A stretch of 64,000 nt of DNA from Mangrovimicrobium sp048323675 (GCF_048323675.1 NZ_JBLWFK010000001.1:62001-126000), one strand, 5' to 3'; counted from the stretch's first letter, positions 7,805-17,693 are shown. The notes: generated by a model not told the origin, from the sequence alone. Numbers and translations: made by a program.

Positions 7805-9013
7805 TCAAGCCTCGAATTTGATCGGCAGGGAATTCAGCCCCCAGGCTCCCAGGAACGGCCGCCAGGTCACCTCGCCGGCAAGTTTCGGAGCGTGAATACG
7901 CTGCGCCACAAGGTGCAGGCCTTCCTCCAGCTGCGCCCGCGCCAGGTACTGGCCGAGGCAGATATGGGTGCCGCGGCCGAAGGCCAGGTGGCGGGGCTTC
8001 TGCTCCCGTTCCGGGTCGAAGTCCAGCGGATTCGGGTAGGCCTGCGCGTCGCGGCCGGTCAGGGAGAGGGCAAAGCTGATGTAGGTGCCCGTGGGAAAGT
8101 GAATCCCTGCGTAATCTACCGGGCTGAACAGGGTGCGCGAGGGAGACACCACCGAGGTATGGCGCAGCATTTCTTCGATGACCTTGCCGCAGTAGTCTAC
8201 TTCCTCCGCGCAGCGGCGGTACATGTCCGGGTGCTCCAGGAGCGTGTAAAGGGCCATCGTAAGCATGTTCTTGGACGTGTCGTAGCCCGCCAGCCACAGG
8301 GATATCACCAGGTCGCTGAGTTCGTTGGCATCCATGCCGTCGGATTTTTTGGAGGCAATCAGGGCGTCGAGCAGTGAGTCCTCGTCAAATTTGCCGCTGC
8401 TCTCGCGCTCCTCGATGACCGAGGCTGCGAAGTCGCGGAGCACCTGGTAGGCGTCGAGGATATCCGGCAGGAGGTCCCGGTTGAGGGTCATGCAGGACAT
8501 CTGCGTATCCAGGGCCTTGCGAATGCCATGGACCGGTTCGGCGGACATGCCCAGCAAGCCGCACATGACCGTGATCGGGAACAGCGAGGCGAATTCGCAG
8601 AAGTCGAATTCGCCCTTTGGCGCCCACTCGTCGAGCAGCTTGCCGATCACCTCTCGCATCAGTGGCCGGGTCGCGTTGGCGCGGCGTGGGGTGAATGCCA
8701 GTGCGACATTGGCGCGCAGTCGATCGTGTCTTTCGCCGGAAATGGTTGCGAGCTGGTCGCCCATAAAGCGCGCCCACTCGGTGTTTTCCGCACCGAAGTG
8801 CTCTACCAGGCCCTTGAAGTGCGGACCCATTTGCTGGTCCATGTAGAGCAGGTCCCGGGCCGGTTGCAGGCCGTAAACCACATAGCCCTTGGAGAATTTG
8901 GCCAGCCAGGGGTGTTTCTCCTTGGCGGCCTCAAGATAGGGTACGGGGTTGTCGGCAAAAGCCTGGGTTTCCACCGGCAGGGTGGCAAGGTCGAGTTCGG
9001 AAACGGCTTGCAT
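7805..9013 (-). CDS. Cytochrome P450
   Basis: A 402-residue soluble bacterial P450. Key elements: I-helix LAGYDTSKN (oxygen activation), K-helix EEMLR (ExxR), and heme loop FGRGTHICLGQ with the axial Cys at about residue 352. I chose ATG 9013, not the longer frame start at 9094, because the paralogue at 11517-12740 begins in the same way (MQ...DLDLA.LP). The two are close paralogues over their whole length. It lies downstream of a TonB-dependent receptor on the same strand. No ferredoxin or reductase is nearby, so electrons must come from partners encoded elsewhere. Likely role: hydroxylation of a hydrophobic ring compound imported by the receptor. Confidence 0.93.
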   Translation of the reverse strand: MQAVSELDLATLPVETQAFADNPVPYLEAAKEKHPWLAKFSKGYVVYGLQPARDLLYMDQQMGPHFKGLVEHFGAENTEWARFMGDQLATISGERHDRLRANVALAFTPRRANATRPLMREVIGKLLDEWAPKGEFDFCEFASLFPITVMCGLLGMSAEPVHGIRKALDTQMSCMTLNRDLLPDILDAYQVLRDFAASVIEERESSGKFDEDSLLDALIASKKSDGMDANELSDLVISLWLAGYDTSKNMLTMALYTLLEHPDMYRRCAEEVDYCGKVIEEMLRHTSVVSPSRTLFSPVDYAGIHFPTGTYISFALSLTGRDAQAYPNPLDFDPEREQKPRHLAFGRGTHICLGQYLARAQLEEGLHLVAQRIHAPKLAGEVTWRPFLGAWGLNSLPIKFEA

Positions 9014-9164
9014 AGCTTTAGTGCTCTTTCGGGCTGTACCTGTCCATAATCCACCCATGTTACTGCAGGAACGTGCGCCGCTGTCTCGATACACCGCGTC
9101 ACTCCATCGACCCAGCCTGCCGCAGGGCCGGCTTGCTGGATGACGTGCGACCGCGGTGTCGCCG

Positions 9165-11372
9165 CTAGAAGCTGTAATTGACCCTTATACCGTAGGTGCG
9201 CGGTGCGCCTGGAGCCTCAAAATAGGAGAATGCGCTCGATGATTGTACGTAGAACAATTCATCGGAAAGGTTGCGGCCCCACAGCTCGATTCCCAGGTCC
9301 GGTTTTGGGTAGTACGCTACGAGGGCGTTCCACAAGCCAAACGATGATTGCTCGTTGAAATTGTCCGGTTCGAAGAAATAGCCATCGTTGTAGTTATAGT
9401 GCACGGACAGTTTGAGCTCACCGGCGGATGACAGTTGGGTGGTATAGATCGCGCCGAGAGTGGCGGTAATTTCCGGTGACCACGGGGTTTTGTTGCCTGC
9501 CGCGTCCCCCACGCACTCCAGCTTGCCGCCCACCGGAGCGCCAATGATTTCGCCGGCGTTCGGGCCTTCAGGTGTACAGACTGCAGGTTTCGGATATGCA
9601 TACGAGGCATTTGGGAACTTCGAAAACTCCGAGTTCAGAAAGGTCGCCGAACCTACCAGCCGCAATTCCTCGGATACCACCGCTTCGAAATCGAATTCAA
9701 AGCCTTCGACCTCGACTTCCGCAGCGTTCATCAGGCGTGAAGTGACCGACTGGTTGGCGGATGCACGGGTCTGGTAATCGCTGATCTCGTAGTAGAAGCC
9801 GGAAAGGTTCAGGCGCAGGCGGTGTTCGAAGAGCTCTGACTTCAGGCCGATTTCATAGGCATCGGTGTCCTGGGGTTCCACTGGCGGGTCGAAAATCGCA
9901 GGCGTGGAGAATGTGCCCGATTTGTAGCCCCGGTTGTAGGATGCGTAGAGCATCAACGAATCACTGAAATCGTGTTGCAATGCCAGCCGGTAAGTTTCAC
10001 CGTCCCAGGATTCTGAATTCCGGTTGGTCAGGATACTGGCGGAAGAGCCTACCGGGACAATGCGTCCGTCTATATCCAGATCGTCCGCGGTGTAGCGGAG
10101 ACCCGCTGTGATATGGGTATCGTTGGTGACGTGCCAGGTCAGCTCGCCGAACCCGGCATAGGACTGGGTATCCATTGTCGAGAAGATGTCAGAGCCGGCG
10201 TCCAGTCCGCCGAAGGCGAGTCCCCTGGCGCTTTGAGGTTCCAGGCTGACTTCCGCGTCCATGTAAAACACGCCGACTTGCCAGCTCAGGGAGTCGGCGG
10301 AATTGGAAGCGAGGCGAAGCTCTTGCTGGATTGCCTCGGTGGTGTTGTTGATGGTGATGATGCCCAGCGGGGCGGGTTCGGTGTCGATGTCGAGATCGGT
10401 GTGGGTTTTGTTGTCGCGCCAGCCGGTAATGCTTGTCAGCGTGACCGGCCCGAGGTCCCAGTCCAGGTTGAGCGCCAGGCCGCGGTCGCGCTGCCTGTTG
10501 CCGTCGTCGCTGCCCGAGATCGAGTCGTAGGGGTTTTTCGCCGGCCGTGAACCGGCGACACCGACGGAATGTTGGGACAGTCGAAAGGAGGTGACAAAGT
10601 CATCCTCCTGCTTACCGTAATCGGCGCTGAATACCAGTTTGAACGTGTCGGCAGGTATCCAGACCCATTTGCTGCGCAATGCCCAGTCCCACCCGAGTGA
10701 GACTTCATCGCCGGTAGTCAGGTTATCACCCCACCCGTCGCGCTGGTCGGTCCCGGTGAATGCGATATCGGCGCTGAGTGTTTCCGTCAAGGGGCCACCG
10801 AGGTAGCCCTGACCGGAGTAGGTGTCATAGTTGCCGTAGCCGGCGCTGAATTTGCCCTCGAACTCTTCGCCAGGCTCCCGGGTAATGACGTTGATCAGGC
10901 CCCCGGAGGAGTTGCGGCCGAACAGGGTGCCCTGCGGCCCTTTCAAAACCTCCACGCGCTCCACGCTGTTAAACTTCATCGCGGCCTGGGCCTTGTTGTA
11001 CAGGTAAACGCCATCCAGGTACATGGCGTTGGCGGATTCCTCGCCGGTATTGCCACTGATGTTGCCGACACCGCGCACAAAGAACATCGACGATGGGCCG
11101 GAGCGCAATAACTGGACACTGGAAACCAGCTGTGGAATATCCGCAGTGGATACCGCCCCGAAGTTTTCCATGGTCTCCGCAGAGAGTGCCACCACGGCGA
11201 TCGGTACCTCCTGGAGGTTTTCTTCCCTTCGCTGTGCTGTTACCACGACTTCTTCCAGTACCGCGCTGCCTGGCTGTGCGTTCAGGCTGGCGGGAATGGC
11301 GGCGAGGGAGAGGCCGACCAGGTGATTCAGGATTACAACCGTTGGGATGCGGGTGCGTGATTCCACGGGCAT
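9165..11372 (-). CDS. TonB-dependent outer-membrane receptor (catabolic type)
   Basis: A 735-residue receptor with a signal peptide ending near LNAQP. The TonB box and plug start LEEVVVTAQRREENLQEVPI (about 39-58) are typical of receptors linked to catabolic clusters in sphingomonads and marine gammaproteobacteria. The plug has FVRGVGN and GPQGTLFGRNSSGG (about 146-159). The barrel ends in GIRVNYSF with a terminal Phe. It sits between two paralogous P450 genes on the same strand and is likely co-expressed with them, supplying their substrate. It shares only the general fold with the receptor at 3537-6035; its plug is of a different subgroup. Confidence 0.93.
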   Translation of the reverse strand: MPVESRTRIPTVVILNHLVGLSLAAIPASLNAQPGSAVLEEVVVTAQRREENLQEVPIAVVALSAETMENFGAVSTADIPQLVSSVQLLRSGPSSMFFVRGVGNISGNTGEESANAMYLDGVYLYNKAQAAMKFNSVERVEVLKGPQGTLFGRNSSGGLINVITREPGEEFEGKFSAGYGNYDTYSGQGYLGGPLTETLSADIAFTGTDQRDGWGDNLTTGDEVSLGWDWALRSKWVWIPADTFKLVFSADYGKQEDDFVTSFRLSQHSVGVAGSRPAKNPYDSISGSDDGNRQRDRGLALNLDWDLGPVTLTSITGWRDNKTHTDLDIDTEPAPLGIITINNTTEAIQQELRLASNSADSLSWQVGVFYMDAEVSLEPQSARGLAFGGLDAGSDIFSTMDTQSYAGFGELTWHVTNDTHITAGLRYTADDLDIDGRIVPVGSSASILTNRNSESWDGETYRLALQHDFSDSLMLYASYNRGYKSGTFSTPAIFDPPVEPQDTDAYEIGLKSELFEHRLRLNLSGFYYEISDYQTRASANQSVTSRLMNAAEVEVEGFEFDFEAVVSEELRLVGSATFLNSEFSKFPNASYAYPKPAVCTPEGPNAGEIIGAPVGGKLECVGDAAGNKTPWSPEITATLGAIYTTQLSSAGELKLSVHYNYNDGYFFEPDNFNEQSSFGLWNALVAYYPKPDLGIELWGRNLSDELFYVQSSSAFSYFEAPGAPRTYGIRVNYSF

Positions 11373-11516
11373 AGCGCTATTCTCGTTTTTGTTCCCCAGG
11401 GAATTGCCAGACTAGCATTAGCCCCGCGAGCAAATATCAACAGTTCCGGACACTATTTTGTACCGCGCTTGCCACCCGATAAGCGGCGCCTTGGCGGCAT
11501 TGCCGATGTGGGAGAT

Positions 11517-12740
11517 TCAGGGGGACTGGGTCAGGTCAAAGCGGACAGGAAGGCTTTGCATGCCCCAGATTCCCGCCCTGAAAGGCCGCCATTCGGCCTG
11601 CCCGTCAAGGCGAACGTTGTCAACGCGCTGGGCGAGCAGATGAATTCCCTCTTCCAGCTGTGCCGTTGCCAGGAACTGCCCGAGACAGATATGGGTGCCG
11701 CGGCCGAATGCGAGATGGCGTGATGTCTGCTCTCGTCCGGGACTGAACTCTGTCGGACGGCTATAGGCCTCGGGGTCGCGGCCCGAAATTGCCAGGGCGA
11801 AACACAAATGGGTTCCCTTCGGGAAATGGATGCCGGCGTATTCGACGTCCCCATAGAGCGTGCGGCTGGGCGTGGCGACGGAGGTGTGGCGCAGGGCCTC
11901 CTGGATGACGCTCTGGCAGTAAGCGAGGTCCTCTGCACAGCGCTGCCATACTGCGTGCCGTCCGATCAGGTTGTACAGGACGAATGCGAATTCGTTTTTG
12001 GTTGTGTCGTATCCGGCCAGGATCAGTGTAATCACCAGGTCCCGCAACTCATCCTCACTCAGGTGGCCGTCCTGTTTGACCGCGATGAGGGTGTCGAGCA
12101 AGTAGAGACAATCCGCATCGGCTGCATTTTCTCTTTTAGCGATCAGGCCCGCGGTGAACTCGCGCAGGATTTCATAGCCTTCGTTGATGCTGGGGAACAG
12201 GTCGCGATTCATGGTGAGGCAGAGAATTTGTGCCTCGATTGCCCTGTGGATATCCCGAACCGGCCCCGCGGGCACCCCGAGAATGCCGCACATGACGGTG
12301 ATGGGAAAGTGGGATGCGAACTCGACGAAATCAAAGCTTCCCCTCGGTGCCCATTCATCGAGCAGCTTGCTTATCGTCTGGCGCATCAGGGGTCGCATGG
12401 TGTTCGCACTGCGCGGGGTAAAGGCCGCCGCCAGGCTTTTGCGCAGGCGAGCATGCCGTTCACCGGATGTGGTGGCGATCTGGTCGCTCATGAAACGCGC
12501 CCAGTCTGTTCCAGCCGCGCCGAAGTGATCGACGACACCAGAGAAATGCGGCCCCATTTTGTCGTCCATGTAGAGCAGGTCGCGACTGGCCTGCAATCCG
12601 TAGACGATGTAGCCATGGTCAAAGCGCGCCAGCCAGGGATGTTTCAGGCGCGCGGTCTCGATGTGGCGCTGGGGGTCCGCGTAGAAGTCGGGGTGCTCGA
12701 TGGGCAGGTGAGCGAGATCCAGGTCGCCTAAGGTTTGCAT
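11517..12740 (-). CDS. Cytochrome P450, paralogue of the 7805-9013 gene
   Basis: A 407-residue P450 with I-helix LILAGYDTTKN, K-helix QEALR and heme loop FGRGTHICLGQ, axial Cys at about residue 352. It aligns end to end with the P450 at 7805-9013, sharing HPWLA.F, YIVYGLQ/YVVYGLQ and FPITVMCG segments, so the pair arose by duplication with a TonB receptor lying between them. It starts 6 bases after the stop of a SnoaL-like gene and is clearly in its operon. The two P450s may act on successive positions of one molecule or on related substrates. No redox partner is adjacent. Confidence 0.93.
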   Translation of the reverse strand: MQTLGDLDLAHLPIEHPDFYADPQRHIETARLKHPWLARFDHGYIVYGLQASRDLLYMDDKMGPHFSGVVDHFGAAGTDWARFMSDQIATTSGERHARLRKSLAAAFTPRSANTMRPLMRQTISKLLDEWAPRGSFDFVEFASHFPITVMCGILGVPAGPVRDIHRAIEAQILCLTMNRDLFPSINEGYEILREFTAGLIAKRENAADADCLYLLDTLIAVKQDGHLSEDELRDLVITLILAGYDTTKNEFAFVLYNLIGRHAVWQRCAEDLAYCQSVIQEALRHTSVATPSRTLYGDVEYAGIHFPKGTHLCFALAISGRDPEAYSRPTEFSPGREQTSRHLAFGRGTHICLGQFLATAQLEEGIHLLAQRVDNVRLDGQAEWRPFRAGIWGMQSLPVRFDLTQSP

Positions 12741-12746
12741 CCGCTG

Positions 12747-13295
12747 CTACCGGTTCGCGGAATTGAATCGGGAGAAGAGTGCATAGCTGCGATCATCAGG
12801 GTTGCGGCTCCCGGTAATTGTCGCGGGCGAACCCATCGGTCCCTTTTCCCAGTCGACACAATCGGGGTATTCCCTGAACCAGTCGAACAGAATGGTCTTT
12901 TCCAGAATACGCCACTCGTCGTCGCGCAGTTCAAGAATATCGAGGTAGCGGCCAGCGATGATGAGATCGCCATAGTTCGCGGCAGCCGGTGCGGCGTGAT
13001 AGCCGTAGAAATAGGCTTCCACGGCCGCCTGCTGACCCTGGATACGGGTAATGATGTTACTGATCATGTGGGTCATATTGTCGAAGAAGCCTTTGCCCTC
13101 TTCGGTGGAGTAGGCGACGAAGTCGTCGCGACCACCGGAGAACAGGCTGCCGTAAACCTGGGCATCGCCCCAGAATACCTCGCGCAACAGGGCTGAATCA
13201 CAGCGATCGACGGCCCGTGTATACAGGTATAGGCAGTCTGCGATCGCGTCCCGGTCAGCTTGCTGTTCTTTGAATGTCCCGAGTTTACAGATCAT
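12747..13295 (-). CDS. SnoaL-like / NTF2-fold protein
   Basis: A 182-residue SnoaL-like protein. The N-terminal helix has ADRDAIADCLYLYTRAVDRCD, followed by FWGDAQVYGSLFSGG and a C-terminal strand with EWRILEKTILFDWFREYPD. This is the polyketide cyclase/ketosteroid-isomerase-like fold; family members isomerise, dehydrate or cyclise small molecules or serve as oxygenase subunits. GGAGT upstream of ATG 13295 supports the start. It leads a minus-strand series (SnoaL, P450, TonB receptor, P450) and is divergent from an AraC-type regulator 140 bases away, which is the usual layout for a regulator controlling its neighbour. Confidence 0.8.
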   Translation of the reverse strand: MICKLGTFKEQQADRDAIADCLYLYTRAVDRCDSALLREVFWGDAQVYGSLFSGGRDDFVAYSTEEGKGFFDNMTHMISNIITRIQGQQAAVEAYFYGYHAAPAAANYGDLIIAGRYLDILELRDDEWRILEKTILFDWFREYPDCVDWEKGPMGSPATITGSRNPDDRSYALFSRFNSANR

Positions 13296-13435
13296 ATCCC
13301 GACTCCTTGTTTTTCATTTATGGTACTGCGGGTCAATGGCGAATAGTCTCGACACACAGTGTCAGCTAATCTACTCTTTCTGCCAATAACAGGCTGAATC
13401 GACAGGGCGACGCCCTGCAGGTAGAACACAATAAA

Positions 13436-14503
13436 ATGCCGAATAGCCAGCTCGGAAATTTCAGGGTTGATGGACCCACCATCAAGGCGCCCTCACCGGG
13501 GACCATGGAAGGGGCGGGATTCATTCGTGGGATGGCCTCCGTAGTACGCGCTCGTGGCGCCAACTTCCGTTCCCTGGTTGAGGACTACGGCCTGTCCTGG
13601 GATACATGCCAATCGCCGGATTTCACGATTTCCTGCACCACCGCGGCGACGATGCTGGAAGATTGCAGTCGGCGATTCAATGATCATATGTTCGGCCTGC
13701 ACGTGGGTAGCTCCCAGGATGGGGATGTATACGGGTGTATCAATACCTATGCGCGGGTCGCCCCTACCCTGGGCGATGCCATCAACGTGCTGTTGGAATA
13801 CGTGCCGGTACTGCACAGCCCCGGCGCCGATGTGGAATTCGTCACCGGCGCGACAGTGGCGGAATTCCGCTGGCGGACCAACCAGGATTTTGAGGCGGAA
13901 GAACAGGCATGTTTTTACGGCCAGTTGCTGATCTGGAAGTTCTTGCGCAGCATCCTGGGTAACGAATTTTCCCCATCCGCGGTCTATATGCGCAATAAGC
14001 TCTGGCGGCATGATGCCGCCGAAATGGAGCGCTGTTTCGGCAGTCGCGTGAAGGGCGGAACTGTGAGCAACTCCATTCAGTTTCCCGTAAATCTGCTCAA
14101 CCAGCGTTTGCAGAATGCCAACGAAATGTTGTTCGGCCTGCTCGGGAGTTATTTCGCTCAACTCAGTAAGGATGCTTCCTGCTCCTTCGTGGACCGGGTG
14201 GCGGGCTATGTGCGTGAATCGCTGGTTTCCGGCAATTGCAGTGTTGAAAATTGCGCCGCTGGACTGGGGATTTCTGCGCGTACCCTGCACCGGCGCCTGC
14301 GCGAAAACGACGCGCGTTTCTCTGAAATTGTGGATTGCCAGCGTGTGGAGGCAGCGAAGCACCTGCTGGCGCAGGCGGGTTGTGACCTGAGTGAACTGGC
14401 ACACCGGCTGGGGTATTCGGAGCAAAGCAGCTTCGGCAGGGCGTTCAAGCGCTGGACGGGTACGACGCCGCAGTCCTATCGCCGGGCGATGAAACGAGCC
14501 TGA
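13436..14503 (+). CDS. AraC-family transcriptional regulator with N-terminal arabinose-binding-like domain
   Basis: A 355-residue regulator. Residues about 25-210 form the Arabinose_bd-type effector domain (FIRGMASVVRARGANFRSL, YARVAPTLGDAINVLLEY). The C-terminal AraC domain (about 255-352) has a first helix-turn-helix at CAAGLGISARTLHRRLREN and a second at ELAHRLGYSEQSSFGRAFKRW, closing with GTTPQSYRR. This subgroup (OruR/ArgR-like) is often found beside catabolic genes. It is divergent from the SnoaL/P450/receptor series and lies upstream of the plus-strand P450 operon, so it may control both. No clear ribosome site lies before ATG 13436; a start at ATG 13505 (MEGAGFIRG) is also possible. 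Confidence 0.9.
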   Translation: MPNSQLGNFRVDGPTIKAPSPGTMEGAGFIRGMASVVRARGANFRSLVEDYGLSWDTCQSPDFTISCTTAATMLEDCSRRFNDHMFGLHVGSSQDGDVYGCINTYARVAPTLGDAINVLLEYVPVLHSPGADVEFVTGATVAEFRWRTNQDFEAEEQACFYGQLLIWKFLRSILGNEFSPSAVYMRNKLWRHDAAEMERCFGSRVKGGTVSNSIQFPVNLLNQRLQNANEMLFGLLGSYFAQLSKDASCSFVDRVAGYVRESLVSGNCSVENCAAGLGISARTLHRRLRENDARFSEIVDCQRVEAAKHLLAQAGCDLSELAHRLGYSEQSSFGRAFKRWTGTTPQSYRRAMKRA

Positions 14504-14651
14504 CGGGGGTTTCGTCAGCCACTGTCCAAGATCTGGCGGTATTTGCCAAGACGGGGAGTGTACTGCCTGCCATAGAATTTGACCGGACACGAAGCGTGTA
14601 ACCCCCTGTGGTGCCGCCGTAGACAGGACCAACAAAGGGCCGCGTGTAGTT

Positions 14652-15959
14652 ATGCAATCCGATGATAGACAGGCTTCACCAGTATCAGGCTGTCCCGCGG
14701 GATTTTCCGCGTCGACGGCGAGTTTCACGGATTCGGCGGTTTTGCAGAATCCCTTTCCGTTTTACCAGTATTTGCGCGAGAACGCGCCGGTTCACTACGA
14801 TCCCGTGCTCAAGGCCTGGCTGGTCTCGCGCTACGATGATATTCGCTCGGTGCTGCTGGATGCCGACACCTACTCCATGGAGTTGGGTTGGAAACTGAAT
14901 TATGCCCACGGCTTTGCCGACGAGTTCCAGGCCATTCTTGAGCGCGACGGTGGCGGGTTTTTTCCCGATGTCATCATGACCGATCCGCCCTTGCACACCC
15001 GCATCCGCGGTCTGATGGACAAGGCCTTTACCCCGCATCGCATTCGGGCACTCGAGCCAGGTATCACCGCTCGGGTGGTGGGGTTTATCGAGCGCTTCCC
15101 GGGCAGCGGGGAGTTTGACGGCACCCGCGATTTCGCCCTGCCGCTCACGGTCGACATCCTCTGCGAACAGCTCGGTATGACCGATGTGGACTACGCCACG
15201 ATCGAGCGCTGGTCACTGGCTATTTCCGCCCAGGTCGGACGGGTGCAGACGCGAGAAGAAATGGAGCAGAACGCGGCGCAAATTTGTGAGTTGCAGCGCT
15301 TCGTCATCGACCTGATCGAGCAGCGGCGCGGGAACCCCGGCAATGACCTGATCTCCGACCTGGTTCACGCCCGCAGCGAGGACGATGAAAACCCGGCACT
15401 GGATTTCCGCGAACTGGTAGCCTGCACCCGTGCGCTGCTGGTGGGCGGTAACGAGACCACCTCCAGCGCCATCGGCAACATGTTGCTGATACTCGCCACC
15501 CGCCCCGAAGTTCGCAGCTGGCTCGCCGAAAACGCAGACTCGGACCAGCAGGTGGCCCGTTTCGTCGAGGAAGTCATGCGTATCGCGCCGGCGACCCGGG
15601 CGCTTTCCCGGGTCACCACCCGCGAGGTGGAACTGGCCGGCCAGCACCTGCCGAAACACGCCCAGGTCATGATCATGTTCGCCTCCGGCAACCACGACCA
15701 GGCTCACTTTCCCGCCCCGGAACTTGTCGATACCAAGCGCGCCAACCTGGGCAGCCACCTGGCCTTTGGTGCGGGCATCCACCGCTGCGTGGGCATGGCG
15801 CTGGCGCGGATGGAAATGAAGGTCGTGGCGCGGGAGCTGGTCACCCGTTTGCGCGAGCTGGAACTGGCAGTGCCTCTGGCGGACATCCGCTACCTGCCGT
15901 CGGTGTCCAATCACACCATCGTAAACCTGCCGCTACGCTACGCGCGCAGCGGCAACTAG
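14652..15959 (+). CDS. Cytochrome P450 (different subgroup from the minus-strand pair)
   Basis: A 435-residue P450. I-helix LLVGGNETTSS, K-helix EEVMR, and heme loop FGAGIHRCVGMALAR with the axial Cys at about residue 379. The NETT motif, the SLAI segment and the sequence around the meander put it in the bacterial CYP group that hydroxylates terpenoids, fatty acids or steroids, distinct from the two minus-strand P450s. It is the first gene of a plus-strand run (P450, TIM-barrel protein, SDR, VOC protein) with short gaps or overlaps, so it probably starts one pathway. A weak AAAGGG lies upstream of the ATG. Confidence 0.93.
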   Translation: MQSDDRQASPVSGCPAGFSASTASFTDSAVLQNPFPFYQYLRENAPVHYDPVLKAWLVSRYDDIRSVLLDADTYSMELGWKLNYAHGFADEFQAILERDGGGFFPDVIMTDPPLHTRIRGLMDKAFTPHRIRALEPGITARVVGFIERFPGSGEFDGTRDFALPLTVDILCEQLGMTDVDYATIERWSLAISAQVGRVQTREEMEQNAAQICELQRFVIDLIEQRRGNPGNDLISDLVHARSEDDENPALDFRELVACTRALLVGGNETTSSAIGNMLLILATRPEVRSWLAENADSDQQVARFVEEVMRIAPATRALSRVTTREVELAGQHLPKHAQVMIMFASGNHDQAHFPAPELVDTKRANLGSHLAFGAGIHRCVGMALARMEMKVVARELVTRLRELELAVPLADIRYLPSVSNHTIVNLPLRYARSGN

Positions 15960-15985
15960 GCTGCCGCAGGGAGACACGCCGTTTT

Positions 15986-16822
15986 ATGCCGAGATCACTG
16001 ATACTGCACCAGTTGAACGCGCCCGATGTCGGCCCGGTGGGCCTGATCGAACTCGCCGCCAGGAATGACTGCGGGCTCGTCACCCTGTTTGCCTTTGACG
16101 GCGGGACGGTGTTGCCGCGTTCCAACAGCGGCCTGACCTACCCCACTGCGGTAAGCGCAGAGACCCGGGGCGAGGTGACTGCGGCGCTGGCCTCCAACGG
16201 CGTTGCGGTAGATGGCGTGGAATTCTTTCCGCTCACCGCGGAGGTCGACCTGGAGCGATATGTTCCGGCGCTGGCGCTCGGGGCTGCCATTGGCGCCCGG
16301 CGGGCGGTGACCCACGTATTCATTGATGACGATGCCCTGGTGGTCGACAAACTGGGGCGCTTCTGCGATCTGGCGGCGCGGGAAGGACTGGTGGTCTCCG
16401 CTGAATTTTGCCCGCTTACCCCGGGCCTGCCCTCCCTGCAACGGGGCGTGTGGCTGGTAGACCAGGTGGGCCGGGGCAGTTTTGGCCTCGGCTTCGATAC
16501 CCTGCATATTGTGCGTAGCGGCGCTACGGCGGAGCAGATCGCAGCGCTCGACCCGCGTTATTTCGGTATTGTCCAGGTCAGCGATTCCCGCGGCAGCCAG
16601 GCCTCGAACGACTATATTGCCGATGTTCACCACCGGGAACCGCCGGGCCACGGGGAGCTGCCGCTGGCGTCCATCCTCAACGCCGTGCCCGCTGCCATGC
16701 CTATCGAGGCGGAAGTGCCCGCGGCTCACCGGCGCGCGGCGGGGGTGAGCGCTGCCGAACACGTACGGGATGTGCTCGAGGGCGCGCGGGCAGTGATCGC
16801 GACGCTGGAACCGTTGCGCTGA
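15986..16822 (+). CDS. Sugar phosphate isomerase/epimerase-like TIM-barrel protein
   Basis: A 278-residue protein of the xylose-isomerase-like TIM-barrel family (AP_endonuc_2). Visible landmarks are a strand ending in VSAEFCPLTPG, the GLGFDTLHIVRSG strand, and a C-terminal IEAEVPA strand; Glu, Asp and His residues at these strand ends usually bind a divalent metal. The family includes epimerases and isomerases but also enzymes acting on non-sugar hydroxy-ketones and inosose. AGGGAG precedes ATG 15986. The gap to the P450 is 26 bases and the next SDR starts one base after the stop, so it is part of the oxidation operon. The substrate is unknown. Confidence 0.8.
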   Translation: MPRSLILHQLNAPDVGPVGLIELAARNDCGLVTLFAFDGGTVLPRSNSGLTYPTAVSAETRGEVTAALASNGVAVDGVEFFPLTAEVDLERYVPALALGAAIGARRAVTHVFIDDDALVVDKLGRFCDLAAREGLVVSAEFCPLTPGLPSLQRGVWLVDQVGRGSFGLGFDTLHIVRSGATAEQIAALDPRYFGIVQVSDSRGSQASNDYIADVHHREPPGHGELPLASILNAVPAAMPIEAEVPAAHRRAAGVSAAEHVRDVLEGARAVIATLEPLR

Positions 16823-16823
16823 A

Positions 16824-17693
16824 ATGGCAGCCGGAGACAGCGGGGAACTGGCGGGCAGGATCGCCATTGTTACCGGCGGGGCCACCGGAATCGGTCGAGC
16901 CATTACCGAGCTATTCTCGGAACAGGGCGCACGGGTGGTGATTGCCGATATCGACGGCGAGCATGGCGAAGCGCTGGCGGCGGAACTCGGTGAACGGGTG
17001 TGCTACCGGCCAACCGATGTCGGAGATCGCGCGGACCTCGACGCACTGTTCGCGTTCGTGGATTCGCAGTTTGGCGCAGTCGACGTCCTGGTGAATAATG
17101 CCGCCATTACCGGCGCCTTCAGCGCGCGTTTTCTCGACGACGACATGGCGGATTTCGAACGCGTCATGCAGGTCAACCTGGCGGGCCTGATGTATGCCAG
17201 CCAGCAGGCCGCCCGGCGGATGCGCGACCGTGGCGGCGGCTCCATCGTCAACCTGGCATCGATTGCCGCGCTCAATCCCGGCTATGCCATTGCCAGCTAC
17301 CGGGCAGCCAAGGCGGGAGTGATCAATTTCACCCGCTCGCTGGCTATCGACCTCGGGGAATACGGGATTCGCGTCAACGCCATCGCGCCGGGATCCATAC
17401 CCACCAGCATGGGCAGGGTTTCCACCGAGGGGCTGAATGAGGATCAGGCCGCGGCGATGCAGGCGGAACTGGACGAGGCCTGGCTGATCAGCCAGCCGAT
17501 CAAGCGCCGCGGGACGCCCCGGGATGTGGCCCAGGCCGCGCTGTTCTTCGCCGGTGAGCGATCCGCCTACGTGACCGGGCAGGTGCTGGCTGTGGATGGC
17601 GGCGGTTCAGCCGGCGAGGCGATCAATCGCACGGCCCTGTTGGCCCGGGTGCGGGCAAAGTATTTTCCTGGCGAGGGGGAGGAGGGCGCGTGA
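16824..17693 (+). CDS. Short-chain dehydrogenase/reductase (SDR)
   Basis: A 289-residue classical SDR. Cofactor motif TGGATGIG (about 17-24), an acidic Asp at the end of the second strand (VIADIDG) that favours NAD, the structural NNAA motif, catalytic Ser in NLASIAA, and YRAAK (Tyr and Lys). The stretch VNAIAPGSIPTSM is also standard. It would oxidise an alcohol to a ketone, probably the one produced by the upstream P450. It starts immediately after the TIM-barrel gene and overlaps the GTG start of the VOC gene by 4 bases, so expression is coupled. Confidence 0.93.
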   Translation: MAAGDSGELAGRIAIVTGGATGIGRAITELFSEQGARVVIADIDGEHGEALAAELGERVCYRPTDVGDRADLDALFAFVDSQFGAVDVLVNNAAITGAFSARFLDDDMADFERVMQVNLAGLMYASQQAARRMRDRGGGSIVNLASIAALNPGYAIASYRAAKAGVINFTRSLAIDLGEYGIRVNAIAPGSIPTSMGRVSTEGLNEDQAAAMQAELDEAWLISQPIKRRGTPRDVAQAALFFAGERSAYVTGQVLAVDGGGSAGEAINRTALLARVRAKYFPGEGEEGA

